DNA of 64,000 nt from Bacteroidota bacterium (GTDB taxonomy: Bacteria; Bacteroidota; Bacteroidia; Bacteroidales; Prolixibacteraceae). The stretch lies in NCBI GenBank assembly GCA_023412195.1, contig JAEYNZ010000029.1, positions 62,001 through 126,000 of the forward strand, written 5' to 3'. The translations under genes and the position numbers were made by a program. This document shows, piece after piece, positions 56,402 through 64,000 of this stretch; positions within the stretch are counted from its first letter, which is position 1, and the number at the start of each line of letters is the position of its first letter. The notes under the pieces were generated by a model, which was not told the origin of the DNA, searched no databases, and was given only the letters and a program-made list of their open reading frames with translations.

Positions 56402-56830
56402 ATGAGAGCAAAACAAGTATCGGTTTTTTTGGAGAATAAACTGGGAAGGCTTCACGAAGTTGCACATATTCTGGGTGAAGCCGGGGTTAACATCTCTGCC
56501 TTTACGGTTGCCGATACCTCCGATTTTGGAGTCGTGAGGCTTATAGTTTCCGACCCTGATAAAGCCTGTCAGGTGCTGAAGGCAAATCATTTTAGCGTCA
56601 GGTCAACCGATGTTGTGCTTGTAAACAGCCCGAATACACCCGGCGCATTGTCTTTTATGCTGCAGATTCTGAACAAGGAGGAAATATTTATTGAATACCT
56701 GTATGCTTTTTCAATGAACGACAATTATGCAGTATTTGTGATCCGGCCGACTGATATTGACAAATGTGTGGAAAGGCTTCAAAAGCATCAGGAAGAGTTA
56801 TCGGGCAGGGGAGGGCAGTACAGTCTGTAA
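56402..56830 (+). CDS. Tandem ACT-domain protein (downstream of PaaK)
   Basis: The 142-residue protein has two ACT domains (KQVSVFLENKLGRLHEVAHIL and GALSFMLQILNKEEIFIEYLY). It starts 5 bases after the ligase stop, so it is translated from the same message. It is a paralogue in layout of the ACT gene upstream of paaK. The pair could form hetero-complexes that sense phenylalanine or tryptophan. This is inference from the family. Confidence 0.82.
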   Translation: MRAKQVSVFLENKLGRLHEVAHILGEAGVNISAFTVADTSDFGVVRLIVSDPDKACQVLKANHFSVRSTDVVLVNSPNTPGALSFMLQILNKEEIFIEYLYAFSMNDNYAVFVIRPTDIDKCVERLQKHQEELSGRGGQYSL

Positions 56831-56914
56831 GGCAATCTTCAGAAGAACGGAGAAGAGAAGGTGCTGTTGTGACTGCCATAATTCGTATATTTACATCCAT
56901 TATTATACATACAA

Positions 56915-57751
56915 ATGAAACGAATAGCTGTACAGGGAATAATCGGATCCTTTCATGAGGATGCTGCGCAGAAATATTTTAATGAAAAAATTGAGGTGGT
57001 TGAATGCAAATCGTTTACAAGCGTATGTAAACTTGTTGATACCGATAAGGTCGATTATGCAGTGCTGGCCATTGAGAATTCTATTGCCGGAAGCCTGCTG
57101 AAGAATTACCAGCTTATAAGGGATTACCACCTTCGGATCATCGGTGAACTTTACCTGCATATTCAAATGAATCTTATGGCTGTACCGGGAGTGAAGCCTT
57201 CTGACATAACTGATATTTATTCACACCCCATTGCCTTACAGCAGTGTGTGGAATACATTGAAAAGTATTTTCCTGATGCAGAACTCCATGAAGGCATGGA
57301 CACTGCAAGTGCAGCTAAATTTGTTTCGGAAGAAAAATCTCCGAATGCTGCTGCAATTGGTAACCTGCGTTCTGCACAGCTTTACAATCTGAATATTCTT
57401 GAAACAGGCATTGAGACAAATAAAAAGAATTATACAAGATTTCTGATTCTTGCGAAACATGGCAATCCAACTGAACATGCAAATAAAGCTTCCCTGTGCT
57501 TTGAGGTCGGCCATTTTTACGGAGCGCTTGCCCGGGTGCTGAATGTATTTTCTGAAAATGAAATCAACCTTGCCAAAATACAATCAGTGCCTGTCATAGG
57601 AAAGCCTAATGAATACACCATCCATGTAGATGTGGAATGGGATGTACTTGAACGGTATGAGAAAGCAATCCACCAGGTGCTGAAAAGTGTTTCCAGCCTG
57701 GCAATTTTAGGGGAGTATGAGCGGGGTGAGATATCTATGCACGATCAGTAA
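56915..57751 (+). CDS. pheA: Prephenate dehydratase
   Basis: The 278-residue enzyme converts prephenate to phenylpyruvate. The PDT domain (about 3-180) starts with VQGIIGSFHEDAAQKYF, contains YAVLAIENSIAGSLLKNY and ends with the NYTRFLIL motif (the Thr-Arg-Phe catalytic triplet). An ACT domain (about 195-272) follows; its usual ESRP phenylalanine-binding motif reads QSVP, so feedback may be weak or different. No chorismate mutase part is fused. A TATATTTA lies about 25 bases upstream and may be a promoter. Confidence 0.92.
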   Translation: MKRIAVQGIIGSFHEDAAQKYFNEKIEVVECKSFTSVCKLVDTDKVDYAVLAIENSIAGSLLKNYQLIRDYHLRIIGELYLHIQMNLMAVPGVKPSDITDIYSHPIALQQCVEYIEKYFPDAELHEGMDTASAAKFVSEEKSPNAAAIGNLRSAQLYNLNILETGIETNKKNYTRFLILAKHGNPTEHANKASLCFEVGHFYGALARVLNVFSENEINLAKIQSVPVIGKPNEYTIHVDVEWDVLERYEKAIHQVLKSVSSLAILGEYERGEISMHDQ

Positions 57752-57771
57752 AAATTTTTAAGAGTAAAGAT

Positions 57772-58296
57772 ATGAGCAAAACAGCAATTTTTTTTGGGCC
57801 TTTAAATGGAGCTGTTCACCGGGTGGCCAATAAGTTGAAAGATGCCATCGGAGAAGAAAAGGTGGAAATGGTACCGGTAAAGGATGCAACTGTCGATGAT
57901 ATTAACAGGTTTGATAAAATTATTTTCGGATTATCAACTGTTGGTAAAGAAACCTGGGAATCTATTTATACAAATGTGGATTGGGCTAAGTTTCTCCCTG
58001 AAATAGGAAAAACCAGCTATGAAGGCAAAACAGTTGCCATTTTCGGACTGGGTGACCACATCACCTATGCAGCTACATTTGTCGATCATATCGGGCTGCT
58101 TGCCAATGAACTTAAAGCCCATGGGGCTACTTTAGTCGGTCAGGTTCCCGAAGATGCATATGAATATGAAAGTTCAGAAGCAGTAGTGGATGGTAAATTC
58201 ATGGGATTGCCTGTTGACGAAGATTTTGAACCTGAACTGACTGATGAACGGGTAAATAGCTGGGTGGAGCAGATCAGACCACATTTTGGCTTTTAA
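57772..58296 (+). CDS. Flavodoxin with atypical phosphate loop
   Basis: The 174-residue protein has the flavodoxin length and fold pattern (IFGLSTVGKETWESIYTNVDWAKFL, VAIFGLGDHITYAATFVDHIG). FMN-carrying flavodoxins usually begin GSTTGNTE; here the loop reads FGPLNGAVHRVANKL, so the Thr/Ser phosphate contacts are changed. It may bind FMN differently or not at all. It lies 20 bases behind pheA in the same direction. It could carry electrons for the ferredoxin oxidoreductase cluster; not shown. Confidence 0.8.
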   Translation: MSKTAIFFGPLNGAVHRVANKLKDAIGEEKVEMVPVKDATVDDINRFDKIIFGLSTVGKETWESIYTNVDWAKFLPEIGKTSYEGKTVAIFGLGDHITYAATFVDHIGLLANELKAHGATLVGQVPEDAYEYESSEAVVDGKFMGLPVDEDFEPELTDERVNSWVEQIRPHFGF

Positions 58297-58386
58297 AATC
58301 TTTCAGAAATAACTATCTGCTGCACCGTGAAAAACCGGTAGCACGTCATATCAGTATTTACAACTTTTTATAATCTATATTGTATT

Positions 58387-59700
58387 ATGGATCATCCACC
58401 CGTCAGCAGAGAAGTAATTGACCGTATAATAAAAGAGCTTCGTATTTCTGATCCCGGCAAAGCTTCCATTCGTGAAATAGTTGCACTGGTAAACCATGTT
58501 GAGGAAGAAACAGGTGAGAAATATATAAGAATGGAAATGGGAGTGCCTGGATTGCCACCATCGCAGATAGGTGTTGATGCTGAAATAGAGGCTCTCCGAC
58601 GTGGTGTTGCTGCAGTTTATCCCATGGTTGACGGAATAAAGCCACTAAAAGAAGAGGCGTCACGTTTCGTCAGAAACTTCATGAACATAAATGTCAGCCC
58701 GAAAGGATGCATCCCTACTGTTGGCTCTATGCAGGGAACGTATGCTGCATTTCTTGCTGCTGCCCATACTATTGAAGGGAAAGATACAACCCTTTTTATC
58801 GATCCGGGTTTTCCTGTGCAAAAACAGCAGATGATGGTGCTTGGACAGAAGTATGAAACCTTCGACGTATTTCATTTCAGAGGTAATTTGCTGAAAGGTA
58901 AACTTGAGGAATACCTCGAAAAAGGCAATATATGTTCAATTGTCTATTCTAACCCGAATAATCCCGCCTGGATTTGTTTTACGGAAGAGGAACTTCAGGT
59001 TATCGGAGAACTTGCTGTTGCATATGATGTCATTGTGATGGAAGATCTGGCTTACTTTGGAATGGATTTCCGGCACGACTTATCGCAGCCGGGGCAGCCA
59101 CCATTTCAACCTACAGTAGCCCGTTACACCGATAATTATATTTTGTTTATATCCAGTTCTAAAATATTCTCCTATGCAGGGCAGCGTTGCGGACTGATGA
59201 TCATTTCTGACAGATTGGGCAGCCGCGACTATCCGGCACTGAAAAAAAGGTTCGGCGGGACCGACTTTGTAAGTACAATCACCCTGCGCTTGTTGTATTC
59301 ATTTTCATCAGGTACCAGCCATTCAGCCCAATGGGCCCTGGCTGCCATGCTAAAAGCTGCAAACGAAGGCCGTTTTAATTTTGTTGAAGGTGTTAAGGAG
59401 TACGGCAGAAAAGCAGGGATCATGAAAAAAATGTTTCTTGACAACGGTTTTCATATTGTTTATAAAGATGATTTGGACCAACCCATTGCCGATGGTTTTT
59501 ATTTTACAATTTCCTATCCGGGGATGACAGGAAATGAACTTGTAGCCAATCTGCTGTATTATGGCATCAGTGCCATTGCACTGGATAATACTGGCAGTCA
59601 TGAAGAAGGAATCAGAGCTTGTGTTTCATTTGTTAAAAGGGAACAGTTCGATGTGCTCGATCAAAGGTTGAAGTTGTTTAACAGCCATTTTTCGAAATAA
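58387..59700 (+). CDS. PLP-dependent aminotransferase, class I/II
   Basis: The 437-residue fold-type I aminotransferase contains SNPNNPAW (substrate Asn loop), VIVMEDLAYFGMDF (Asp binding the pyridine N) and SSSKIFSYAGQRCG with the Schiff-base Lys. A near-intact length and EEGIRACVSFV at the C-terminus match aminotransferases of the aspartate/aromatic group. Given its neighbours the substrate may be phenylpyruvate/phenylalanine, but alanine or aspartate cannot be excluded. It is followed by the Crp-like regulator after 15 bases. Confidence 0.85.
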   Translation: MDHPPVSREVIDRIIKELRISDPGKASIREIVALVNHVEEETGEKYIRMEMGVPGLPPSQIGVDAEIEALRRGVAAVYPMVDGIKPLKEEASRFVRNFMNINVSPKGCIPTVGSMQGTYAAFLAAAHTIEGKDTTLFIDPGFPVQKQQMMVLGQKYETFDVFHFRGNLLKGKLEEYLEKGNICSIVYSNPNNPAWICFTEEELQVIGELAVAYDVIVMEDLAYFGMDFRHDLSQPGQPPFQPTVARYTDNYILFISSSKIFSYAGQRCGLMIISDRLGSRDYPALKKRFGGTDFVSTITLRLLYSFSSGTSHSAQWALAAMLKAANEGRFNFVEGVKEYGRKAGIMKKMFLDNGFHIVYKDDLDQPIADGFYFTISYPGMTGNELVANLLYYGISAIALDNTGSHEEGIRACVSFVKREQFDVLDQRLKLFNSHFSK

Positions 59701-59715
59701 AATGACCCCCTTTTG

Positions 59716-60282
59716 ATGGACCGTAAGAAAATAAATTCAAGGTATGGAATTACGCTCGACCTGCTTAACGAGGTTGAGCTTAAGAACAAACCTGTTATCC
59801 TGAAAAAGGGGGAGTCGTTTATAGGGTACAATGAAAAAATGCAGAAAATAGGAATACTGATAAACGGTCTTCTTTATGCAACCTATATATCTGACAGCGG
59901 TACCGAATGGATCTCCCGGTTTTTTTTTCCTCCAAATAATTTCATAGTCAGTAATCACCGCAGTTTTTATCTCGGTAAAAATTCCAGTGAATCCATAAAG
60001 GCATATGAAGATTCCCAACTGATTTATATTGAGAAGGAGGAGTTTAAATATCTGCTTGACCATCATCCCAAATTTGAACGCACCGTAAGAATTCTTGCTG
60101 AAGAAAGTTATATTCAGGCCATGGAGAGGATTCACTCCTTTCAGTCGCTTCATGCCGAACAGCGTATCAGGAAGTTCTTTGAAGAATATCCTGAACTTGG
60201 TAAAAAGCTTCAGCGCCAACATATTGCCTCATATCTTGGAATCCACAGAAATATCCTTACCCGCTTCCTTTATAAAATTTAA
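59716..60282 (+). CDS. Crp/Fnr-family-like regulator
   Basis: The 188-residue protein has a cyclic-nucleotide-binding-like beta-barrel (about 25-110; ILKKGESFIGYNEKMQKIGIL), the long dimer helix and a C-terminal helix-turn-helix (QRQHIASYLGIHRNILTRFL). No Fnr-type Cys cluster is visible. It sits between the aminotransferase and the oxidoreductase genes and may control this block. The effector is unknown. The ATG at 59716 is chosen over a TTG directly in front. Confidence 0.85.
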   Translation: MDRKKINSRYGITLDLLNEVELKNKPVILKKGESFIGYNEKMQKIGILINGLLYATYISDSGTEWISRFFFPPNNFIVSNHRSFYLGKNSSESIKAYEDSQLIYIEKEEFKYLLDHHPKFERTVRILAEESYIQAMERIHSFQSLHAEQRIRKFFEEYPELGKKLQRQHIASYLGIHRNILTRFLYKI

Positions 60283-60500
60283 GAAAGCAACATTTGTTGC
60301 GTATTTTGAAGTTTGTAAAAAATAGTTTTACCTGACAGAATGAATTCTTAACCGGAAGCAGAAAAAAAATTACATTTTAACAGCAGGGAAAATTATTTCA
60401 TTATAGATCCTAACCTTCATAAAAAATGATGGAATAACCTGATTTTTATGGTGTTTTTGAGAGAAAAAGCATATTAATTTTAGCAGAAAATTAGGTAAAT

Positions 60501-60731
60501 ATGGCAAAAATTAAAGGAGCAGTTGTTGTTGATATGGAAGTTTGCAAAGGCTGTGAACTTTGTATTGAAGCATGCAAAGATGGTGTTCTTGCTTTACATG
60601 CGGAGGTAAACAGCCGCGGATACCATTATTCCTATATGGAAAACCCTGAGGCTTGCCTCGGATGCGCCAACTGCGGAGTAGTATGTCCTGATACATGTAT
60701 TACAGTTTACCGGGTAAAGGTTGAGGGATAA
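60501..60731 (+). CDS. 2[4Fe-4S] ferredoxin subunit of 2-oxoacid oxidoreductase
   Basis: The 76-residue protein has two CX2CX2CX3C sets: C15, C18, C21, C25 and C52, C55, C58, C62. It corresponds to the delta subunit (VorD/KorD type) and takes electrons from the TPP site for ferredoxin or flavodoxin. It leads a four-gene unit with alpha, beta and gamma subunits. A TTTG at 60456 and TAATTTTA at 60475 resemble a weak promoter. Confidence 0.93.
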   Translation: MAKIKGAVVVDMEVCKGCELCIEACKDGVLALHAEVNSRGYHYSYMENPEACLGCANCGVVCPDTCITVYRVKVEG

Positions 60732-60828
60732 TACAATTTCATTTACAGTCACAGGATTCGTTTATTTAAAATAAATATGTCTACCTGGTTTGTAACAGAA
60801 GAAAATCCACAATTCTAAACAATATAAA

Positions 60829-61947
60829 ATGTCTGAATTCAGGTTAATGAAGGGGAATGAAGTGCTGGCCGAGGCTGCGATCCGCTGCGGATGTGACGGT
60901 TATTTCGGTTATCCTATTACACCCCAGTCGGAAATAATGGAGACTTTAATGGAACGCCAGCCATGGGAAGAAACAGGGATGGTGGTTTTGCAGGCAGAAA
61001 GTGAGGTTGCTGCAATTAATATGGTTTATGGGGCTGCAGGTTCCGGTAAAAAAGTAATGACATCTTCTTCAAGTCCGGGCATCAGTCTGATGTCGGAAGG
61101 AATTTCATACATTGCAGGTGCTGAATTGCCCTGCCTGGTTGTAAATGTTCAGCGCGGCGGCCCCGGACTGGGAACAATACAGCCATCACAGGCCGACTAT
61201 TTTCAGGCTGTGAAGGGAGGCGGGCATGGCGATTATAAAATGATCGTACTGGCACCTTCTTCCGTTCAGGAAATGAACGATTTTGTTGATCTGGCATTTG
61301 AGCTGGCATTCAAATACCGCAATCCTGCCATGATCCTTACTGACGGGGCACTCGGACAGATGATGGAAAAGGTGCAGTTGTCCGATTATAAGCCCCGGCT
61401 CACCGATCAGCAGGTAGTAGAAAAGTATGGCAATTGGGCTACTACTGGAAAGATTTCAGGAAGAAAAAGAAATGTCATCACTTCCCTTGAAATGGATTCG
61501 CACAAAATGGAAGCCAATAACAGGCGTTTTCAGGAGAAATACAAAAAGATGGAAGCCGAAGAACAGCGTTATGAAGCCATTCTCTGTGAAGATGCAGAAT
61601 ATGTGCTAGTGGCTTTTGGCACGTCAGCACGAATTTGTGAAAAAGCTGTTGAACTGGCACGGCAGCAAGGAATCAAAGTTGGATTGCTCAGGCCAGTTAC
61701 TTTATTCCCGTTTCCAAAAAACATCATTGGCGAACTTGCCCATAAAACAAAAGGATTCTTATCGGTTGAAATGAATGCAGGCCAAATGGTGGAAGACATC
61801 AAACAGTCGGTTTATGAAGCCGGCGTATACAAAAGGGTTGAATTTTTTGGCCGCATGGGAGGTATTTTACCCTCTCCGGGTGAAGTTGTTAAGGCTATTG
61901 AACAAAAATTCTTACAGGAGGAAAAAGAATGGATATCAAAGATATAA
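60829..61947 (+). CDS. vorB: 2-oxoacid:ferredoxin oxidoreductase alpha subunit (VorB/KorA type)
   Basis: The 372-residue subunit has the pyrimidine-binding domain (GCDGYFGYPITPQSEIMETL), the TSSSSPGISLMSEGISYIAG stretch and NVQRGGPGLGTIQPSQADY. The usual order of alpha, beta and gamma genes follows. It acts with the other subunits on 2-oxo acids: branched-chain, 2-oxoglutarate or aryl pyruvates are possible, and the nearby genes favour aryl or branched-chain pyruvates. Its end overlaps the beta gene by 19 bases. Confidence 0.9.
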   Translation: MSEFRLMKGNEVLAEAAIRCGCDGYFGYPITPQSEIMETLMERQPWEETGMVVLQAESEVAAINMVYGAAGSGKKVMTSSSSPGISLMSEGISYIAGAELPCLVVNVQRGGPGLGTIQPSQADYFQAVKGGGHGDYKMIVLAPSSVQEMNDFVDLAFELAFKYRNPAMILTDGALGQMMEKVQLSDYKPRLTDQQVVEKYGNWATTGKISGRKRNVITSLEMDSHKMEANNRRFQEKYKKMEAEEQRYEAILCEDAEYVLVAFGTSARICEKAVELARQQGIKVGLLRPVTLFPFPKNIIGELAHKTKGFLSVEMNAGQMVEDIKQSVYEAGVYKRVEFFGRMGGILPSPGEVVKAIEQKFLQEEKEWISKI

Positions 61948-62717
61948 TAAAACCTGAAAACCTGGTTTACTGCAAGTCGGAACTTCTTGTAGATACCATT
62001 ATGCATTATTGCCCGGGGTGCACACATGGCGTTGTTCATAAACTGATGGCTGAACTGATCGATGAGATGGGACTTCAGGAAAAGACAGTAGGAGTAGCGC
62101 CCGTAGGTTGTGCTGTATTTGCGTATAACTATATAGAAATCGACTGGCAGGAAGCAGCCCATGGAAGGGCCCCTGCTGTAGCCACAGGTGTTGTCCGCCT
62201 GAATCCTGACAAGTTTGTGTTTACCTACCAGGGTGACGGAGATCTTGCCTCCATTGGTGCAGCTGAAATCCTGCATGCATGCAACCGGGGAGAAAATATT
62301 CTTGTGGTATTTATTAACAATGGTATCTATGGCATGACCGGTGGACAGATGGCACCTACATCACTCGAGAAAATGGTTACATCAACAACTCCTTTCGGCA
62401 GGGATATAGAAAGGAACGGGTACCCGATGAAAATGACTGAACTGGTGGCACAACTGCCGGGAACTTCTTATGTTACCCGTCAGTCGGCTCAATCTGCTGG
62501 TGCTGTAAGAAAATGCAAGCGGGCACTTAAAAAAGGAATTCAAAATGTGCTTGACAAAAAGGGGACATCTTTTGTGGAGGTGGTTTCAACCTGTAGTTCG
62601 GGGTGGAAAATGACCCCCGTGCAGGCAAATAAATGGATGGAAGATAATATGTTTCCATTTTACCCCCTGGGTGATTTAAAAGACAGTGAAAAGAGACAAT
62701 CCGTTTCTAAAAACTAA
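61929..62717 (+). CDS. 2-oxoacid:ferredoxin oxidoreductase beta subunit (TPP-binding)
   Basis: The 262-residue subunit carries HYCPGCTHGVVHKLM and the TPP/Mg motif GDGDLASIGAAEILHACNRGENI with downstream NNGIYGMTGGQMAPT. It binds thiamine diphosphate and one iron-sulfur cluster. It overlaps the alpha gene by 19 bases and has a strong ribosome site AGGAGG (61916-61921), which is uncommon in this phylum and probably sets the subunit ratio. Confidence 0.92.
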   Translation: MDIKDIIKPENLVYCKSELLVDTIMHYCPGCTHGVVHKLMAELIDEMGLQEKTVGVAPVGCAVFAYNYIEIDWQEAAHGRAPAVATGVVRLNPDKFVFTYQGDGDLASIGAAEILHACNRGENILVVFINNGIYGMTGGQMAPTSLEKMVTSTTPFGRDIERNGYPMKMTELVAQLPGTSYVTRQSAQSAGAVRKCKRALKKGIQNVLDKKGTSFVEVVSTCSSGWKMTPVQANKWMEDNMFPFYPLGDLKDSEKRQSVSKN

Positions 62718-62729
62718 AAATCAGAAGTC

Positions 62730-63281
62730 ATGACAGAAGAGATGATTATAGCCGGATTTGGAGGACAAGGTGTTCTTTCAATGGGTAAGATTCTTGCTTA
62801 TTCCGGTATTATGGAAGACAAGGAAGTAACATGGTTCCCATCCTACGGGCCGGAAATGCGTGGTGGAACAGCCAATGTTACAGTAATTGTCAGTGATACA
62901 CGTATCAGTTCTCCTGTATTGCATGAGTATGATACTGCGATCATCCTGAACCAGCAAAGCCTCGATAAGTTTGAAAAAGCTGTTAAAAGGGGAGGCACTC
63001 TTTTGTACGACCCCAACGGGATTACGAATCCACCCAAAAGAAAAGACATTAATATATATAAAGTTGAAGGTACCCGGACTGCTGTTGAGATGGGAAATCC
63101 CAAAGTATTCAACATGATTGTATTTGGCAGCTATCTCAAAGTAAAACCAATCCTGAACCTCAATAACGTTGAACGTGGATTGGAGAAATCGCTGCCGGAG
63201 CGATACCATAAACTTATTCCATTAAATCTTCAGGCCATTCAAAAAGGTCAGGAAATTGTGGAGACCGTGCAGGTAGTTTAA
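62730..63281 (+). CDS. 2-oxoacid:ferredoxin oxidoreductase gamma subunit
   Basis: The 183-residue subunit begins EEMIIAGFGGQGVLSMGKIL, the nucleotide-like motif of POR/KOR gamma subunits, with SYGPEMRGGTANVTVIVSD as the second mark. It binds CoA in related enzymes. It closes the four-subunit unit and is followed by a hairpin terminator. With alpha, beta and the ferredoxin it completes an enzyme that oxidises or reductively forms 2-oxo acids. Confidence 0.92.
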   Translation: MTEEMIIAGFGGQGVLSMGKILAYSGIMEDKEVTWFPSYGPEMRGGTANVTVIVSDTRISSPVLHEYDTAIILNQQSLDKFEKAVKRGGTLLYDPNGITNPPKRKDINIYKVEGTRTAVEMGNPKVFNMIVFGSYLKVKPILNLNNVERGLEKSLPERYHKLIPLNLQAIQKGQEIVETVQVV

Positions 63282-63307
63282 CCTGCCCGAAAAAGTGTTT
63301 TATCTGC

Positions 63308-63345
63308 AAAAAGGCATTCAGGTTTTTCCTGTCTGCTTTTTTTTT
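63308..63345. terminator. Terminator after the oxidoreductase operon
   Basis: AAAAAGGCA..CAGG and CCTG..TGCTTTTTTTTT form an interrupted stem around TTTTT, ending in a nine-T run. The A-run on the left makes it usable for the convergent GH95 gene. Confidence 0.7.
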
Positions 63346-63355
63346 GCCTGATATA

Positions 63356-64000
63356 TTAAAAGTTTAAATCGCCATCCATACTAATCACTTTTCCTGCTTC
63401 TGTTTTTATGTCAACAGATTTGCCGTCATACATGATCCTTACCGGATTTCCCAATTGAGAGCGGATTGCAGCTGAAGTAAGCCTGTTGTTTTCCCAAATG
63501 ATATCCACTTCAAAACCTCCTCTTGCACGCAAGCCGGTAATGTGTCCGTTGGCCCATGAAGAGGGCAGGGCAGGTAAAAGCTGCAACACCCCGTTATGGC
63601 TTTGCAGCAGCATTTCTGCTATCCCGGCAGTTGCACCAAAGTTGCCGTCGATCTGAAAGGGAGGATGATTGTCAAAAAGATTGGGAAGCGTTGATTTAGA
63701 ATACAGGGCCAGCAGGTTTTCATAAGCCTTGTCTCCATTTTTGAGGCGGGCAAAGAAGTTAATGATCCAGGCACGGCTCCAGCCAGTATGTCCGCCACCA
63801 TGCCTGAGCCTTTCCTCAATTGACCTGCGTGAAGCTTCCAGCCACTTGGGATCATCAGGATTGGTAAATTCCTCACCGGGGTATAATGCATATAAATGCG
63901 ACATATGCCGGTGGCCCGGTTCAGCTTCAGGAAGTTCTTCCGACCACTCCAGTATCCGTCCGTCAGAACCGATTTGTGATGGTGTAAGCCTTCCAAGCAT
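63356..64000 (-). CDS. GH95-type alpha-L-fucosidase, C-terminal part (cut by window edge)
   Basis: At least 214 residues of a larger (usually about 800) glycoside hydrolase are present; the frame is still open at position 64000, so the Met there is not a start. Conserved GH95 segments are seen: [55 protein letters not shown] and [22 protein letters not shown]. These belong to the (alpha/alpha)6 catalytic barrel and the C-terminal beta domain. Related enzymes cleave alpha-1,2-fucose or alpha-galactose from plant or host glycans. Exact linkage cannot be told. Confidence 0.88.
   Translation of the reverse strand: MLGRLTPSQIGSDGRILEWSEELPEAEPGHRHMSHLYALYPGEEFTNPDDPKWLEASRRSIEERLRHGGGHTGWSRAWIINFFARLKNGDKAYENLLALYSKSTLPNLFDNHPPFQIDGNFGATAGIAEMLLQSHNGVLQLLPALPSSWANGHITGLRARGGFEVDIIWENNRLTSAAIRSQLGNPVRIMYDGKSVDIKTEAGKVISMDGDLNF

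Overview
The window reads as chromosomal DNA of an anaerobic or facultatively anaerobic member of the Bacteroidota, most likely a Bacteroidales or Marinilabiliales relative. The evidence is a recurrent -7 promoter motif TAnnTTTG upstream of many genes, a short (286 aa) primary sigma factor, large TPR and beta-barrel envelope proteins, and a GH95-type fucosidase. The metabolism points to life without oxygen: pyruvate phosphate dikinase, [FeFe]-hydrogenase maturation, a ferredoxin-dependent 2-oxoacid oxidoreductase, a rubredoxin fusion and NrfHA. I see no tRNA, rRNA, CRISPR array, insertion sequence or phage gene.

Layout. 1-8.3 kb: end of a hemerythrin-like gene, CDF metal exporter, glycosyltransferase, FtsE, and a two-gene TPR/outer-membrane unit. 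8.5-20 kb: core information genes (gyrB, LOG protein, DegP-type protease, primary sigma factor, OmpA-like protein, RlmD, ABC-F ATPase, RlmB). 20-29 kb: two Lrp regulators, M64 peptidase, an ECF sigma pair, HldD, FolE, two exported beta-propellers, a tandem CDGSH protein and a flavin reductase-rubredoxin fusion. 29.5-38 kb: NtrC-type regulator, NarL-type two-component pair, PpdK, MscS channel. 38-48 kb: lipocalin-like proteins, an exported PHP protein, then the H-cluster maturation genes hydF, hydG, hydE and a TM1266-type regulator, mixed with two small cysteine-rich secreted proteins, a truncated aspartate ammonia-lyase and an M3-like peptidase. 48-54.5 kb: PepSY membrane protein and nrfH-nrfA with two beta-barrel genes. 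54.6-63.3 kb: a co-directional block of ACT protein, phenylacetate-CoA ligase, ACT protein, prephenate dehydratase, flavodoxin, aminotransferase, Crp-like regulator and a four-subunit ferredoxin oxidoreductase. 63.4 kb to the end: a partial GH95 gene.

How the genes work together. The last block fits aromatic amino acid metabolism. Phenylacetate can be activated to its CoA ester, reductively carboxylated to phenylpyruvate by the ferredoxin oxidoreductase and transaminated to phenylalanine, or the path can run backwards to give phenylacetate; prephenate dehydratase feeds the same phenylpyruvate pool. NrfHA offers a nitrite/ammonium electron sink. The hyd genes imply an [FeFe] hydrogenase encoded elsewhere.

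The most interesting non-gene signal lies upstream of the ABC-F gene (about 17075-17354). A promoter-like motif is followed by two tandem, mutually similar mini-ORFs (MVGFIFRNRT and MIGFVFRGL), a long-range stem, and a compact terminator, which looks like a ribosome-sensing attenuator. The second is the remnant of aspA directly after hydG, next to a small secreted protein whose cysteines repeat every 12 residues. All functional statements come from reading the sequence and knowledge of the families; no database search was run.
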